Positions 1-9,766 are shown, counted from the stretch's first letter. The stretch: DNA of 64,000 bases from Arthrobacter sp. M2012083 (GCF_000281065.1 NZ_AKKK01000022.1:62001-126000), one strand, 5' to 3'. Program-made: numbers and translations. Notes: generated by a model not told the origin, from the letters alone.

Positions 1-226
1 CATAGGCCACCAGCCTGGTCAATCGGTTCCCACCGGCGCCGAAGCCGATGGGCACATAGTGCACACCGTCCTCCACGCGTTCCTGCCAGCCCGGATAGCG
101 GGTGGTCAGCACTGTGACGTGGAAGCCTTTTGCCGTCAGGCGGCGATTGATTTCGTGGGTTCGCACGGACCCTCCGCCTGCCCCGGGCATGCGTGGATCT
201 TCAAAGCCCAAATGCAAAACTCTCAT
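1..226 (-). CDS. Glycosyltransferase family 4, N-terminal part (cut by window edge)
   Basis: Only the first 75 codons lie in the window. The translation begins MRVLHLGFEDPRMPGAGG and continues with a heading typical of GT-B enzymes (glycine-rich loop, then THEINRRL and VTVLTTRYPG), so a GT4-type sugar transferase is likely; donor and acceptor cannot be told. Its ATG overlaps the stop of the upstream membrane-protein gene as ATGA (226-223), which implies translational coupling within one minus-strand operon of four genes devoted to building and exporting a surface or secreted glycan. Confidence 0.75.
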   Translation of the reverse strand, partial: MRVLHLGFEDPRMPGAGGGSVRTHEINRRLTAKGFHVTVLTTRYPGWQERVEDGVHYVPIGFGAGGNRLTRLVAY

Positions 227-1842
227 AGCTGTCTTCCCGTCTCTACATTTCTGGAGGGCACCCTGCCCGCTACAACTCCGCTGAATCCGGAGCAGTGGCA
301 TCGGCTTTGGGAAGCACGTCGGTGTAGCGCCCTATGCGACCGGCGGCCGGTCGTTTTGCTGCGTTTGCCGACCTGGCGCCGTCGGGAAATCTTGAAGTCA
401 TTCCTGCGCGGCAGCATGCCGCGCTGGTGAGCAAGAACGGTGGCACCGCTGATGCCGGCGAGAAGCAACCAGAGCAAGGGCTGCAGGTGGGCGGCGACGG
501 CAAGGACCACGATCAAGGCGAACGCCAGGCTGGCGAACCTGCCTGCCCGCTTTCCCGGGTTGGCAGACGCCAACACGGGACGCGCCAATAGTGTCAGGAC
601 CAGGCCGGCGGTCACGGCCCCGATGGCAGATCCCACGGCCATTCCCGAGACGGCGTTCAGTTGCCAGCCGATCCAAAGCCCGCCAATAACCAGAAGACAC
701 GCACAAGCGAGGCCGATTTGGCAGCGGCGGTAGGCACGCATGGCTAGGAGTATGGTGGCGAGCACCATCAGGACGGCATAGCCGAGACCGGAAGCCGCCA
801 GCCATGGCAGGAGTCCAAGGGAGCCGTGATACTTCTGCGGAACAATGACGCCGGACATCAGGGGCGGTGCCGTGGCGATGATGGCGAAGGCCACCACCAC
901 AAGCTGTCCGAACGAGGCGAAAGAAGCGCCCAGCACCTCGCCGACCTTGACTCCAGGGGTGCGAAGCAAGGGAAATGCAACCAGCGCGGTTCCTGCAGCC
1001 ACGTAAACGGGCCCCTTGGCAATGGTGGCGAGCGCTTGGAAACCCGCCGCCTCAACCGAGCCATTGTCCAGAAAGCCGACCACTACGACGTCGATCCCCA
1101 CCAGCACGGACACAATGCACAGAACCGACGCGATATCGCTGGTTTCGGCCCATCGCCACTTCTCGAGCAACACGCGCGGACGCCAGCGGAGGTCCCGATA
1201 GAACGACCACGGCACCACCAGCGGCGCCAGGCACCCCGCGACAAAACCGAGCACCGCTCCCCCGGCACCCCATGCCATCAAGATCACCAGCAGGCTGAAG
1301 ATCAACCGCAAGACAACCTCCCCGATGGTTGACACTGCGTACCACGTGAAGCGGAGTTCGCCCTGAAGCCACCCGGCAGGGGCATTCACAACAAAAATGA
1401 CGAAGGCTGCCAGTGCCACCGCTGCTGCCAGGGCCGGGGTGGCGAGCGCGAGAGTCACACCGCCAGTGATGGCTGCTGCGGCAATACCCGCCAGGCAGGA
1501 CACGAATACCGAGAAGGCCACGCCGTTCCGTCGCTCTTCGGAGCCTTCCGGATGCACTGCAACCACATGCGACAGCGGAAGCGGAACCATCGCGTTGGCC
1601 ACGATCCCCACAACTCCGAGGATCATTGCGGCAGCCGCGAACTGTGTGTAATCCGCTGTCCCCAGCATGTTGGCCATAAGCAGCGTGCACGCGTAGCTCA
1701 CCACGCCCACCAGTCCTGCGGACACAGCGAGGAAGCCACTGTTTTGAGCTATGTTGACGTCTTGATCCGGCGTCCTTTCCTTGCTTTCAGCCCTGGGCCT
1801 CAAGCTCACTGCGGTTATTACAGCCTGTTCGGATAAATCCAC
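223..1842 (-). CDS. Polytopic membrane protein, polysaccharide flippase-like
   Basis: A 539-residue protein with about a dozen hydrophobic segments from roughly residue 35 to 470, organised like Wzx/MATE-fold lipid-linked oligosaccharide flippases. It sits between glycosyltransferase genes in an operon, which fits export of a lipid-linked glycan. The last 70 residues are Arg/Ser-rich and not membrane-like. The start is a GTG (MDLSEQAV) 7 bases after the previous stop, with no strong ribosome binding site, so an internal start is possible. Family assignment rests on topology and context, since the fold has little sequence signature. Confidence 0.7.
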   Translation of the reverse strand: MDLSEQAVITAVSLRPRAESKERTPDQDVNIAQNSGFLAVSAGLVGVVSYACTLLMANMLGTADYTQFAAAAMILGVVGIVANAMVPLPLSHVVAVHPEGSEERRNGVAFSVFVSCLAGIAAAAITGGVTLALATPALAAAVALAAFVIFVVNAPAGWLQGELRFTWYAVSTIGEVVLRLIFSLLVILMAWGAGGAVLGFVAGCLAPLVVPWSFYRDLRWRPRVLLEKWRWAETSDIASVLCIVSVLVGIDVVVVGFLDNGSVEAAGFQALATIAKGPVYVAAGTALVAFPLLRTPGVKVGEVLGASFASFGQLVVVAFAIIATAPPLMSGVIVPQKYHGSLGLLPWLAASGLGYAVLMVLATILLAMRAYRRCQIGLACACLLVIGGLWIGWQLNAVSGMAVGSAIGAVTAGLVLTLLARPVLASANPGKRAGRFASLAFALIVVLAVAAHLQPLLWLLLAGISGATVLAHQRGMLPRRNDFKISRRRQVGKRSKTTGRRSHRALHRRASQSRCHCSGFSGVVAGRVPSRNVETGRQL

Positions 1843-1849
1843 TGATCAG

Positions 1850-3295
1850 CTACCGATACTGGCCATCGTTGGCTTCGGCCGGGACGAAGACATTTCCCGG
1901 TCCGGCCAGCAGTGTGTTTCGGCCTGCCGATCGGATTTCCGCAGTGGCCACGCCGATCTTCTTCATCGCGGCGAAAGCCTCGAACTCGTCCCGGCCCTTC
2001 ATGATGATGGATACGTAACCGTCGGCCAGGGCATACTCGTCGGTCGGCCTCAAGGCGGCTGTGAAATCAATGCTGTCAGGCACTTGGAACTGAACCAGGG
2101 TGGACAAGTCCGAGTGGAAGGCCCGTGGATCTCCGCCGTCGCGGCGCATCTTCGCTTCCTCCAAGAGCACCCCTGTGAGCAGCATGGTGCTGCGGTCCCA
2201 GGTAAAGCAGCGGGCCCATTCACGGCACTCGCCGGAGACGATGATGGCTGCCTCCGGTTCGGTCAACTCAGTGATCGCATCAACCATGGCAGATCCGAAG
2301 TCCGTGGGATGGTCCACCAGCCATCCCGTACGGCCGTCCACTACCGAGTCCCTGATTCCCGGAACCCGCAGCGCCAAGCACGGCACGCCCCAAGCCGCGG
2401 CCTCGATTACTGAACAACCCCAACCTTCTGACGCCGACGTGGTGGCGGTCATCCAAGCACGGCTCAACAAGTTGTCACGGACCTCGTTGGGTTGGTATCC
2501 GTGGAAAGTGATTGCGTGATCCAGGCCGAGGTCCATGGCCAGTTGCTGCAAACGCGCCCGTTCGGGACCGTCCCCGACGATGTCCATCCGCAAGTTGGGA
2601 AGTCTCCGCGCCGCTACGGCGAACTGGCCCAGCAGCAGGTCCAATCGCTTGTGGGGCACCAGCCGGCTCACGACGGCGATGGTCGGCTCAGCAGCCCGCG
2701 CGGCGACCGTGGGCGGAATGTCGATGGTACCGTTCGGCACCACGTGGATGGGGCCCCTGAATCCAAGCTTTCGCAGTTCCATGCGCGTTGACGGCGATAC
2801 CGCCACGATGGCCCGCTGCCCATACACCGTCTTGGCGCCACGGCTTTCGAGGAATCGGCCTACGGCGGCCATGGGAGGGGAGAACCGGGTGCGGAACTGC
2901 TCTTGGTGGACGTGATGGACCAGTTGGACGATCGGAATGTCCCCCCGCAGGAACAACGGGGAAAAGAACGGAATTCCGTTTTGGCAATCCACCACGGCGT
3001 CGAACTGGCCGTTGGTGCGCAGGAGCCTGAGTGCGGCCTGCCCATAGATGGAGAGTGCTCCGCCACCTCGCAATATACGGATGCCGTCAATGGTCTCCTC
3101 GGCTGACTGGCCGGTGTCGCGGCCGGTAAACCACGTGACACGAACTCCGCTGCTCACCCATCTGCGGGAGATCTCATGCATGTACTGTTCGGCGCCGCCG
3201 GCCTGCGAGTGCTTGACGTCGCGCCAGTTGAGCACCAGTACGTGCTTCCCAGCAAGTTGGGTTGGGGAGTTCATGTCAGTTGAGCCGTCCGTCAC
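1850..3295 (-). CDS. Glycosyltransferase family 4
   Basis: A 481-residue GT-B enzyme. The N-terminal half has VLVLNWRDVKHSQAGGAEQY, the glycine-rich acceptor loop. The C-terminal half has the nucleotide-sugar part: VSRLVPHKRLDLLL, then SEGWGCSVIEAAAWGVPCLA, which contains the EX7E-type donor site. Expected cytoplasmic sugar transfer to a lipid-linked or polymeric acceptor. The first ATG overlaps the stop of the GT2 gene by four bases (ATGA); a second Met lies at residue 8. About 80 residues at the C-terminus look unrelated to the GT fold. Confidence 0.85.
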   Translation of the reverse strand: MTDGSTDMNSPTQLAGKHVLVLNWRDVKHSQAGGAEQYMHEISRRWVSSGVRVTWFTGRDTGQSAEETIDGIRILRGGGALSIYGQAALRLLRTNGQFDAVVDCQNGIPFFSPLFLRGDIPIVQLVHHVHQEQFRTRFSPPMAAVGRFLESRGAKTVYGQRAIVAVSPSTRMELRKLGFRGPIHVVPNGTIDIPPTVAARAAEPTIAVVSRLVPHKRLDLLLGQFAVAARRLPNLRMDIVGDGPERARLQQLAMDLGLDHAITFHGYQPNEVRDNLLSRAWMTATTSASEGWGCSVIEAAAWGVPCLALRVPGIRDSVVDGRTGWLVDHPTDFGSAMVDAITELTEPEAAIIVSGECREWARCFTWDRSTMLLTGVLLEEAKMRRDGGDPRAFHSDLSTLVQFQVPDSIDFTAALRPTDEYALADGYVSIIMKGRDEFEAFAAMKKIGVATAEIRSAGRNTLLAGPGNVFVPAEANDGQYR

Positions 3296-4089
3296 GATGT
3301 TGCTTTCTGAAGTTGAATCACTGAGGCAAAGCTGGCCACTCCGTCCTGGAAGGGACGGAACGTGGACTCGGCTCCATCGGTCCAGGCCACGGGGAGTTCC
3401 ACAATGCTGGCGTCGTTGTCCTGGAGCCTAAGAAGCAGTTCCACATCGAAGGCGAAGCCCGTGCTGCGGCACTGCACCATTGCAGCGGTGAGGGCATCAC
3501 GTTCGAAAAACTTGAAGCCGCATTGGGTGTCCTGGATGCCTTTGACCTTCGATTTGGTCAGAGCCCGGAAGGCCGTCCCGCCCATTCGGCGCCCGATGTG
3601 CTGGGGCACAACAAAGGTGGATCCCGGGGCATGACGGGAGGCGATAACCGCTGCAGCGCCACCCGCGAGTTGCGCCATGGCTTCGGTGAGCGTTGCCAGC
3701 GGCGTGGCGAGATCGGCGTCAAAGAAGCCCGTGTATCTGGACGTCCCGCTGAGGAGGCCACGGCGTACAGCTGCCCCTTTTCCGCGACGGGAACACCCCA
3801 ACACTGAGATCGGCACTGCATCTCCCTTTTCCCGGGAGATCCGGTGGACAACCGCAGCAGTCTCATCCACGCTGCCGTTATCCACCACCACAATGCGCGA
3901 AGACCACGGCTGAACGGCCAGGAAGTCCACTGTTTGCGTCAGTGTGCTGGCGATTCTTCCTGCCTCGTTGTAGGCAGGAATAATGACTTCGAGGTCTACG
4001 TGGGAGCGACGCAACGAGTCTGGATGTCGCCGTGCTTGAAGACGACCCCTGATGCCGACATGAACACTGTGCGCGTGAAGCGGAACCAT
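3292..4089 (-). CDS. Glycosyltransferase family 2, dolichyl-phosphate-glucosyltransferase-like
   Basis: 265 residues starting MVPLHAHS. Near residue 31 comes DLEVIIPAYNEAGRIAST, the GT-A nucleotide-binding strand; GFFDADLATPL holds the DxD metal site, and QCGFKFFERDA matches dolichyl/polyprenyl-phosphate sugar transferases. The open frame extends further upstream, but the ATG at 4089 has a clear GGAGG six bases before it, so it was chosen. First gene of the minus-strand glycan operon; probably charges a polyprenyl phosphate with a hexose from a nucleotide sugar. Confidence 0.85.
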   Translation of the reverse strand: MVPLHAHSVHVGIRGRLQARRHPDSLRRSHVDLEVIIPAYNEAGRIASTLTQTVDFLAVQPWSSRIVVVDNGSVDETAAVVHRISREKGDAVPISVLGCSRRGKGAAVRRGLLSGTSRYTGFFDADLATPLATLTEAMAQLAGGAAAVIASRHAPGSTFVVPQHIGRRMGGTAFRALTKSKVKGIQDTQCGFKFFERDALTAAMVQCRSTGFAFDVELLLRLQDNDASIVELPVAWTDGAESTFRPFQDGVASFASVIQLQKATS

Positions 4090-4131
4090 CTGAACCTCCA
4101 ATATCCGGGAACGGTACGAAATCGTGCTCGC

Positions 4132-4158
4132 AATATATGGAGTGGGCCCACCACGCAA
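4132..4158 (-). promoter_or_regulatory. Candidate promoter of the glycan operon
   Basis: On the minus strand a TTGCGT (4158-4153) is followed after 15 bases by TATATT (4137-4132), about 40 bases before the GT2 start. The spacing is slightly short, so this is a suggestion only. Confidence 0.35.
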
Positions 4159-4281
4159 GTCATGACGCCAATCCGGACGTTGTGGTCCAAGTCATGGATC
4201 ACTCTCGCTACCACGGCCGATCCCGGGCGCTCTGAGCGAAATTGCTGGTTCTGTGTCAGAGCCCGTCTATAGAGTGGCCAC

Positions 4282-6501
4282 ATGAGCCACACTTCTTCCG
4301 CGCCTGCCGCTGCCACGGAACCCACGCTCCAGCCTCCTGTCGCCAAGCAGGTCCCCACCCGCCGCGAACACCACGGCGATGTGTTCGTGGACAACTACGA
4401 GTGGCTCAGGGACAAGGAATCCGCCGAGGTTGTTGACCATCTCAAGGCAGAGAACGCGTACCAGGAAGCAGTGACGGCCCACCAGGAACCGCTCCGCGAA
4501 GCGATGTTCCGGGAAATCAAGGGCCGCACCCAGGAAACGGATCTGTCGGTACCCAGCCGCAAGGATGGCTGGTGGTACTACAGCCGTTCGGTGGAGGGCA
4601 AGGAGTACAGCATCCAGTGCCGCGTCCTGGCCGCCAACACGGGCGATCCTGTGGCGGACTGGACTCCCCCGGCGGTTGAAGCAGGCGTTGGGCTTCCCGG
4701 CGAGCAGGTGCTCCTGGACGGCAACATTGAAGCGGAGGGCCAGCCGTTCTTCAGCGTGGGCGGTGCCGCCGTTACTGTCGACGGCAACCTTTACGCCTAC
4801 GCGGTGGACAACTCCGGAGACGAACGCTTCACCTTGCGCATCAAGGATCTGCGGACCGGCGAGCTTCTCCCGGACGTTATAGAAGACATCTTCTACGGGG
4901 TTGCTTTCTCCCCCGACGGCACCAGGCTCTTCTACACCGTGGTTGATGATTCGTGGCGTCCCTACCAAGTCAAGGCCCACGTCCTGGGCACGCCTGTGGC
5001 TGAGGATGAGGTCCTCTACCAGGAGGACGACGTCGCCATGTGGCTCGGCTTCGACCTCTCCTCCGACCGCCGCCACTTGGTGCTCAGTATCGGCTGTTCC
5101 GAGTTCAGTGAAACGCGGCTGCTCCGCTTCGACGATTACGACGCCGGCCTCAGCACTGTCATTTCCCGCGACCACCGCGTCCTCTACGAGGCCGAGCCGT
5201 TCCTCCTTGACGGCAAGGAAACACTGCTTCTGACCCACAACAAGGGTGCCATCAATTCGATGGTGAGCCTGGTGGACCCGGCAGAGCTCTCCAAGCCGCT
5301 CGCCGAGCAGGACTGGCGGACCGTCGTCGAGCATTCCGACGACGTTCGCGTCAACGGAGCGGGCGTGACCTCCACGCACTTGGTGTTGTCCGTCCGCAAG
5401 GACACCATCGAGCGCGTGCAGGTGCTCCCGCTGGCGGGCCTGGGCACAGCTGCTCAAGGGGCTCCCGTGGAGCCAGCCTTCGATGAGGAGCTTTACACCG
5501 CGGGTGTATCCGGCTCCGACTACGAAGCTCCGGTGATCCGCATGGGCTATACCTCCTACTTCACGCCATCGCGCGTCTACGACTTCGTCCTGCCGACTGC
5601 AGGACAACCCGGCGGCGAGTTGCTGCTCCGCAAGGAAAGCCCGGTTTTGGGCGGCTACTCGGCGTCCGATTACGTTGCCACCCGTGAATGGGCCACCGCC
5701 GACGACGGCACACAGGTTCCGCTGTCAGTGCTGCGTCACGCATCGGTCCAGCAGGATGGCACGGCCGCCGGGTTGGTTTACGGTTATGGCTCCTACGAAA
5801 TGAGCATGGATCCGGGCTTTGGAGTGGCCCGCTTGTCCCTCCTGGACCGCGGAATCGTTATGGTGATCGCCCATATTCGTGGCGGCGGTGAACTGGGACG
5901 CAAATGGTACGAGGACGGCAAGAAACTCACCAAGAAAAACACTTTCACGGACTTCATCGCAGCCACGGACTGGCTGGCGGAGTCCGGCTGGGTCCACCCC
6001 ACGCGTATTGCTGCCATGGGTGGCTCCGCTGGCGGCCTGCTCATGGGCGCGGTCGCCAACATGGCCCCGGAAAAGTATGCCGCCATAGTGGCGCAGGTGC
6101 CGTTCGTGGACGCCTTGACCACCATCCTGGATCCTGAGCTTCCGCTATCCGCCCTGGAGTGGGAGGAATGGGGCAACCCCATCACGGACCCCGAGGCCTA
6201 CGCGTACATGAAGTCCTACACTCCGTACGAGAATGTGGGGGCCGTGGCCTACCCGAAGATCGCCGCAGTAACCTCCTTCAACGACACGCGAGTGCTCTAT
6301 GTGGAGCCCGCGAAGTGGGTCCAGGCGCTGCGCTCCGCCTCTACGGGGACCGAGCCGATCGTCATGAAGATCGAAATGGACGGCGGCCATGGAGGCGCAT
6401 CGGGCCGGTACGTGCAGTGGCGCGAGCGTGCTTGGGACTACGCTTTCGTAGCCGACTCCCTTGGTGCCACGGAACTGCTTCCGGGCGCCGGCCTCAAGTA
6501 G
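4282..6501 (+). CDS. ptrB: Oligopeptidase B (S9A prolyl oligopeptidase family)
   Basis: 739 residues, the usual length. An N-terminal seven-bladed propeller domain (roughly 80-440) is followed by an alpha/beta hydrolase domain. The nucleophile lies in GGSAGG (Ser582); the catalytic Asp is in the FNDTRVLY segment and the His in MDGGHGG near the C-terminus. RGGGELGRKWYEDGK is diagnostic of the family. Cytoplasmic, no signal peptide, expected to cleave short peptides after basic residues. There is no Shine-Dalgarno; TATAGA lies about nine bases before the ATG, so the mRNA may be leaderless. It ends back to back with the methyltransferase gene. Confidence 0.93.
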   Translation: MSHTSSAPAAATEPTLQPPVAKQVPTRREHHGDVFVDNYEWLRDKESAEVVDHLKAENAYQEAVTAHQEPLREAMFREIKGRTQETDLSVPSRKDGWWYYSRSVEGKEYSIQCRVLAANTGDPVADWTPPAVEAGVGLPGEQVLLDGNIEAEGQPFFSVGGAAVTVDGNLYAYAVDNSGDERFTLRIKDLRTGELLPDVIEDIFYGVAFSPDGTRLFYTVVDDSWRPYQVKAHVLGTPVAEDEVLYQEDDVAMWLGFDLSSDRRHLVLSIGCSEFSETRLLRFDDYDAGLSTVISRDHRVLYEAEPFLLDGKETLLLTHNKGAINSMVSLVDPAELSKPLAEQDWRTVVEHSDDVRVNGAGVTSTHLVLSVRKDTIERVQVLPLAGLGTAAQGAPVEPAFDEELYTAGVSGSDYEAPVIRMGYTSYFTPSRVYDFVLPTAGQPGGELLLRKESPVLGGYSASDYVATREWATADDGTQVPLSVLRHASVQQDGTAAGLVYGYGSYEMSMDPGFGVARLSLLDRGIVMVIAHIRGGGELGRKWYEDGKKLTKKNTFTDFIAATDWLAESGWVHPTRIAAMGGSAGGLLMGAVANMAPEKYAAIVAQVPFVDALTTILDPELPLSALEWEEWGNPITDPEAYAYMKSYTPYENVGAVAYPKIAAVTSFNDTRVLYVEPAKWVQALRSASTGTEPIVMKIEMDGGHGGASGRYVQWRERAWDYAFVADSLGATELLPGAGLK

Positions 6502-7311
6502 CTACGTCCGGCGTGCCCGGAGCAGTGCGTAGTAGCCAGGGATGAGGTCCGGGGACGACGGATTGCTCAGCGGGCGCGTCTCTATGCTCGCTGAGCCCTC
6601 CTCCACAAGGTTCCAGTCCGCCGTCGGGAAGGCCTTGGCCCGTTGCGCGGCACCGAAGCGGCCAGGCATGGGCAGCCCCCGGATTGCCCCCTCAAGTGGC
6701 GCTGGAATGGAGTTTCGGGTGGCACCGAGGTGACTAACGTAGTCCACAGGCGTGCCGGGGAAGTTGGTCTCGGCCAGGAAAACGCCACCTCGGTTCCCGA
6801 CGACGGGCAGTAGGTTTCCGGCCAAAGCGGACTGGCCGCTGCGATCGAGTACGTGCAGGACACCTCGGATGAACACGTTCGCGTCCCCGGCCCACCCGGC
6901 AGCTGCCAAGGCCGTCGCTACCGTCCGGGCAGCGTCAGGCGCCGTCATGTCGCACACGGCGAATGACGCCGTCGTGATCCCTGCTGCCTCCTGGCGCGCA
7001 CGGGCCACAGCGTTAGCGGAGTAGTCGAGCCCCAGCGCATGGGGGAAATGCTGTGCCAATAACCGGGTGAAGCTGCCGTTGCCGCACCCTACGTCAACTA
7101 TGGGGAGGGTGGGGTCCAGCTGCTTCAGCGTGGGGAGATAGCCGTTGAGTTCATGGGCACTTCCCGAATCCCACAGGACATCGCCCGTTGCACCGGTTGA
7201 ACGAACGTTTCCCCAGTACTGGTCCCAGGCCGTGAGCGGGTCCTTGGGGGCTGCAGAGGACAGCCTGATAAGGCGAGGTATAAGCAGGTATTTCCTGAGC
7301 GCGGAGAACAT
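6502..7311 (-). CDS. Class I SAM-dependent methyltransferase
   Basis: 269 residues. IVDVGCGNGSFTRLLAQ is motif I of the Rossmann SAM-binding fold, preceded by an N-terminal helix-rich stretch with WDQYWGNV. A later FIRGVLHVLD segment is motif IV-like. Substrate unknown. TTGGAG directly precedes the ATG. Its stop codon abuts that of the convergent oligopeptidase gene with no intervening terminator visible. Confidence 0.85.
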   Translation of the reverse strand: MFSALRKYLLIPRLIRLSSAAPKDPLTAWDQYWGNVRSTGATGDVLWDSGSAHELNGYLPTLKQLDPTLPIVDVGCGNGSFTRLLAQHFPHALGLDYSANAVARARQEAAGITTASFAVCDMTAPDAARTVATALAAAGWAGDANVFIRGVLHVLDRSGQSALAGNLLPVVGNRGGVFLAETNFPGTPVDYVSHLGATRNSIPAPLEGAIRGLPMPGRFGAAQRAKAFPTADWNLVEEGSASIETRPLSNPSSPDLIPGYYALLRARRT

Positions 7312-7330
7312 GCTCCAAATATATGGGGCG

Positions 7331-7714
7331 CTATGCCTCCACCAGCCACTCCAACGCTTCTGTTTCGGAGGTGAAGAACTTGGTGGGGCACGGCGGCTTC
7401 ATGATTCCGAGGAAGAAGTTGGCGATGACCCTGTCTACCGGGGACGAACCCCAAAGGGCGATCCGGGAAGCCTGGCAAGGTTTGGCAAACACTGATCGGG
7501 CACCCCTGGTGACGTCGTCCGTGGTTGCCATGTCGACAATCATGGGATGCCGGTCCGGGCCGCAAAGTTCGTTGACCCTGTCCATGGCCCTTTGGGCATC
7601 CGGTTCCTTGATCCGGGCGCCACGCGGCCATGTCAGGCGCAGGATCCCAGGCTCTTCGAGTTCCAGATCGAATGTCACCTGTTGGTGGTCTTGCGGTGTC
7701 GCTGGCTGGTCCAC
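7331..7714 (-). CDS. SpoIIAA-like / STAS-fold protein
   Basis: 127 residues from a GTG with AGGAG four bases upstream. The pattern of a short LELEEPGILRLTWPRG strand, PMIVDMATTD, and the end FFTSETEALEWL is that of small SpoIIAA-like (STAS/SEC14-type) single-domain proteins common in Arthrobacter. Function unknown; it sits 20 bases upstream of the methyltransferase gene on the same strand and may be cotranscribed. Confidence 0.65.
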   Translation of the reverse strand: MDQPATPQDHQQVTFDLELEEPGILRLTWPRGARIKEPDAQRAMDRVNELCGPDRHPMIVDMATTDDVTRGARSVFAKPCQASRIALWGSSPVDRVIANFFLGIMKPPCPTKFFTSETEALEWLVEA

Positions 7715-7934
7715 AATTCTCCTCGCACTTTTTCACAACAGCTGCAGAGGAAATCCGAATGGATCTCCCGCATTCCCTCCCTCAAGGCTGTCGAATCCGG
7801 AAGTCAAAGTAAAGGTGTGTCCCACGACTCAAAAGGCCTGTTTACAGTCGGGCAGCCACTGGCCGCTATGCCGCTGATAGGGTGTTGCCAAATCCTGAAA
7901 TATTGTGGACCGATGGTTGAACGGAAGGGGCTCA

Positions 7935-9578
7935 GTGGGCGAGACCGTTGCCGGTGAACAGCATGCTTCCCGCTCGGCTGTCGTGGCGGACTCAGACCAT
8001 GACCGTCTGGCCGCCACCACGTCCGTGCTTGATGGAGCGGGCTTCCAGGTTTTCCCTGCCAGTAACGCCGCTTCCATGGCCTTGCATCTCCAGCAACACC
8101 ACCCCTCAATTGTGGTGGCAGAGAACGCCCTGGCCCACGGACTTCGCAGCCCAGGGGTTCCCGTGCTGCTGCTTCTTGATGCTCAGGAGTCTGTGGACCT
8201 GGAGCAAGTGGAGTCCTGGCGCGTAGCAGACTACGTTATAAACCCGGTGCGACCAGGGGAACTCGTCCACCGGGTTGAAACCTTGATCGGTCGCGCCACG
8301 GAGCGTGCACGCTCGCGTGGCGAAATCGAGGCACTGCGGGAAAGCCTCCGGAACGTCTCATCGGCAATCCGGCAAACCAATGATCCGCAGCTGATCGCGG
8401 AGCACGTGGTTCGCGGTTTTGGCGAAGCCTTGGGCGCGGACCATGTTTGGTTCGCCACCTTCCGCGATGAACGGGTCCCCAGCATCCGTGCACAATGGAA
8501 CCGTCCGGGACTTCCGCTGCTGCCGGCAAGGCTGGGCGAGAGCGAAAACATCATCACCGAGACGGCCAACCGCCTATGGGCCGAGGCGGACGTCCTTGCT
8601 GTAGCGGACCACCGGGAAGACCCTGGCTCGAAGATCGCCAAGGCACTTCGCGAGTGGTCCGGCGAACTCAAACCCATATCCACTGCGCTGCTCCCTGTTG
8701 GCGAAGGCGCTTCCGCCATGGGCATCATCCTGTTGTCCACTGTGCGGGAGCGTCATGATTGGACGCGTGCCGAGATCGCCTTGATGCAGCACGTCGCCGG
8801 GAACGTAGCCCACGGGCTCATCCAAGGCCACCTCATCAGCGCCCAGCAGCGTGTCCTGCACCAGTTGAGGCAACTGGACAAGGCCAAGACCGATTTCCTG
8901 GCCACCGTAAACCATGAGCTACGGACACCCCTTACCTCCATCACCGCCTACCTGGATATGATCCAGGATGGCTCCGGCGGCCCGGTTCCCGAGGGCATCA
9001 GGAAAATGCTGGACGTTATTGCCCGGAACTCGGACCGCCTGCGCAGGCTGATTGAGGACATGCTCACGGTCTCCATGCAGGACGGCAGCAACCTGGACCT
9101 TAAGCCGGTTGATATCGACAAGCTCCTGCAGGTGGTGGTCGCTACCCTCCGGCCACTGGCAGAGTCGCGCCATGTTTCCGTGTCCTTTACGGAGGCTACC
9201 GAGGACATTGAGGTCACTGCCGATGAAGCAAAGCTGGAACAGGTGTTCACGAACATCGTGGCCAATGCCATCAAATTCACTCCCGAGGGCGGCCGTGTTG
9301 GCATCACCAGCGCCATGGCAGCTTCCGAGAATGGCGGACGGGCAGCCCTTGTTCAGATCGAAGACAATGGCTTGGGCATCCCGGAACACGACCTCCCCCA
9401 CATCCTGACGCGCTTCTACCGCGCATCGAATGCCACCTCTGCGGCTGTACCGGGCAGCGGATTGGGCCTGGCGATCGCCAACGACATCATCAGCCGCCAC
9501 ATGGGCCGCATGGCCTTCGACTCCATCTTGGGGTCCGGGACCAAGGTGTCCGTGGAGTTGCCGGTGGGAGGACCCTAG
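7935..9578 (+). CDS. Soluble sensor histidine kinase (pseudo-receiver, GAF, HisKA, HATPase)
   Basis: 547 residues from the GTG at 7935, preceded by GGAAGGGG; an in-frame GTG at 7905 is the alternative. Residues 10-115 look like a receiver fold but lack the phospho-acceptor Asp (VVAENAL occupies that place). A GAF-like region covers roughly 130-290. The HisKA box FLATVNHELRTPLTS has the phospho-His at 327. The ATPase part shows NIVANAIKFTPEGG (N box), DNGLGIPEHD (G1) and PGSGLGLAI (G2). No membrane segment, so a cytoplasmic signal is expected. No partner response regulator is adjacent. It is convergent with the small peptide gene downstream. Confidence 0.9.
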   Translation: MGETVAGEQHASRSAVVADSDHDRLAATTSVLDGAGFQVFPASNAASMALHLQQHHPSIVVAENALAHGLRSPGVPVLLLLDAQESVDLEQVESWRVADYVINPVRPGELVHRVETLIGRATERARSRGEIEALRESLRNVSSAIRQTNDPQLIAEHVVRGFGEALGADHVWFATFRDERVPSIRAQWNRPGLPLLPARLGESENIITETANRLWAEADVLAVADHREDPGSKIAKALREWSGELKPISTALLPVGEGASAMGIILLSTVRERHDWTRAEIALMQHVAGNVAHGLIQGHLISAQQRVLHQLRQLDKAKTDFLATVNHELRTPLTSITAYLDMIQDGSGGPVPEGIRKMLDVIARNSDRLRRLIEDMLTVSMQDGSNLDLKPVDIDKLLQVVVATLRPLAESRHVSVSFTEATEDIEVTADEAKLEQVFTNIVANAIKFTPEGGRVGITSAMAASENGGRAALVQIEDNGLGIPEHDLPHILTRFYRASNATSAAVPGSGLGLAIANDIISRHMGRMAFDSILGSGTKVSVELPVGGP

Positions 9579-9697
9579 GCTGGCTTCCGAGTGACTGGTT
9601 TCGGCCGCGTCCTCCGCCACTGTGACAGCAGTGTCATTGCCGGGTCCGGAAGATGTGATCCGTGGTCACTAATGTTCGACATGCAGAGAAACAAAAC

Positions 9698-9727
9698 TGA
9701 TGCCCCGGGCAGCAGCCCGGGGCATCA
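9698..9727 (-). terminator. Rho-independent terminator of the small peptide gene
   Basis: Perfect 13-bp stem TGATGCCCCGGGC with the four-base loop AGCA. On the minus strand it is followed by GTTTTGTTT, so it terminates the peptide gene at 9767-9937; on the plus strand the trailing T-run is poor but it may also stop kinase transcripts. Confidence 0.85.
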
Positions 9728-9766
9728 ATTTAGCTCATGAGGCCTTGAGAGGCGCTCCCCCAATGT

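Noticed and set aside
4267..5607. 446-codon open frame antisense to oligopeptidase B
   Set aside because: The other strand encodes a protein with all S9 motifs; the antisense frame is open only through GC-rich codon bias and its product shows no family features.
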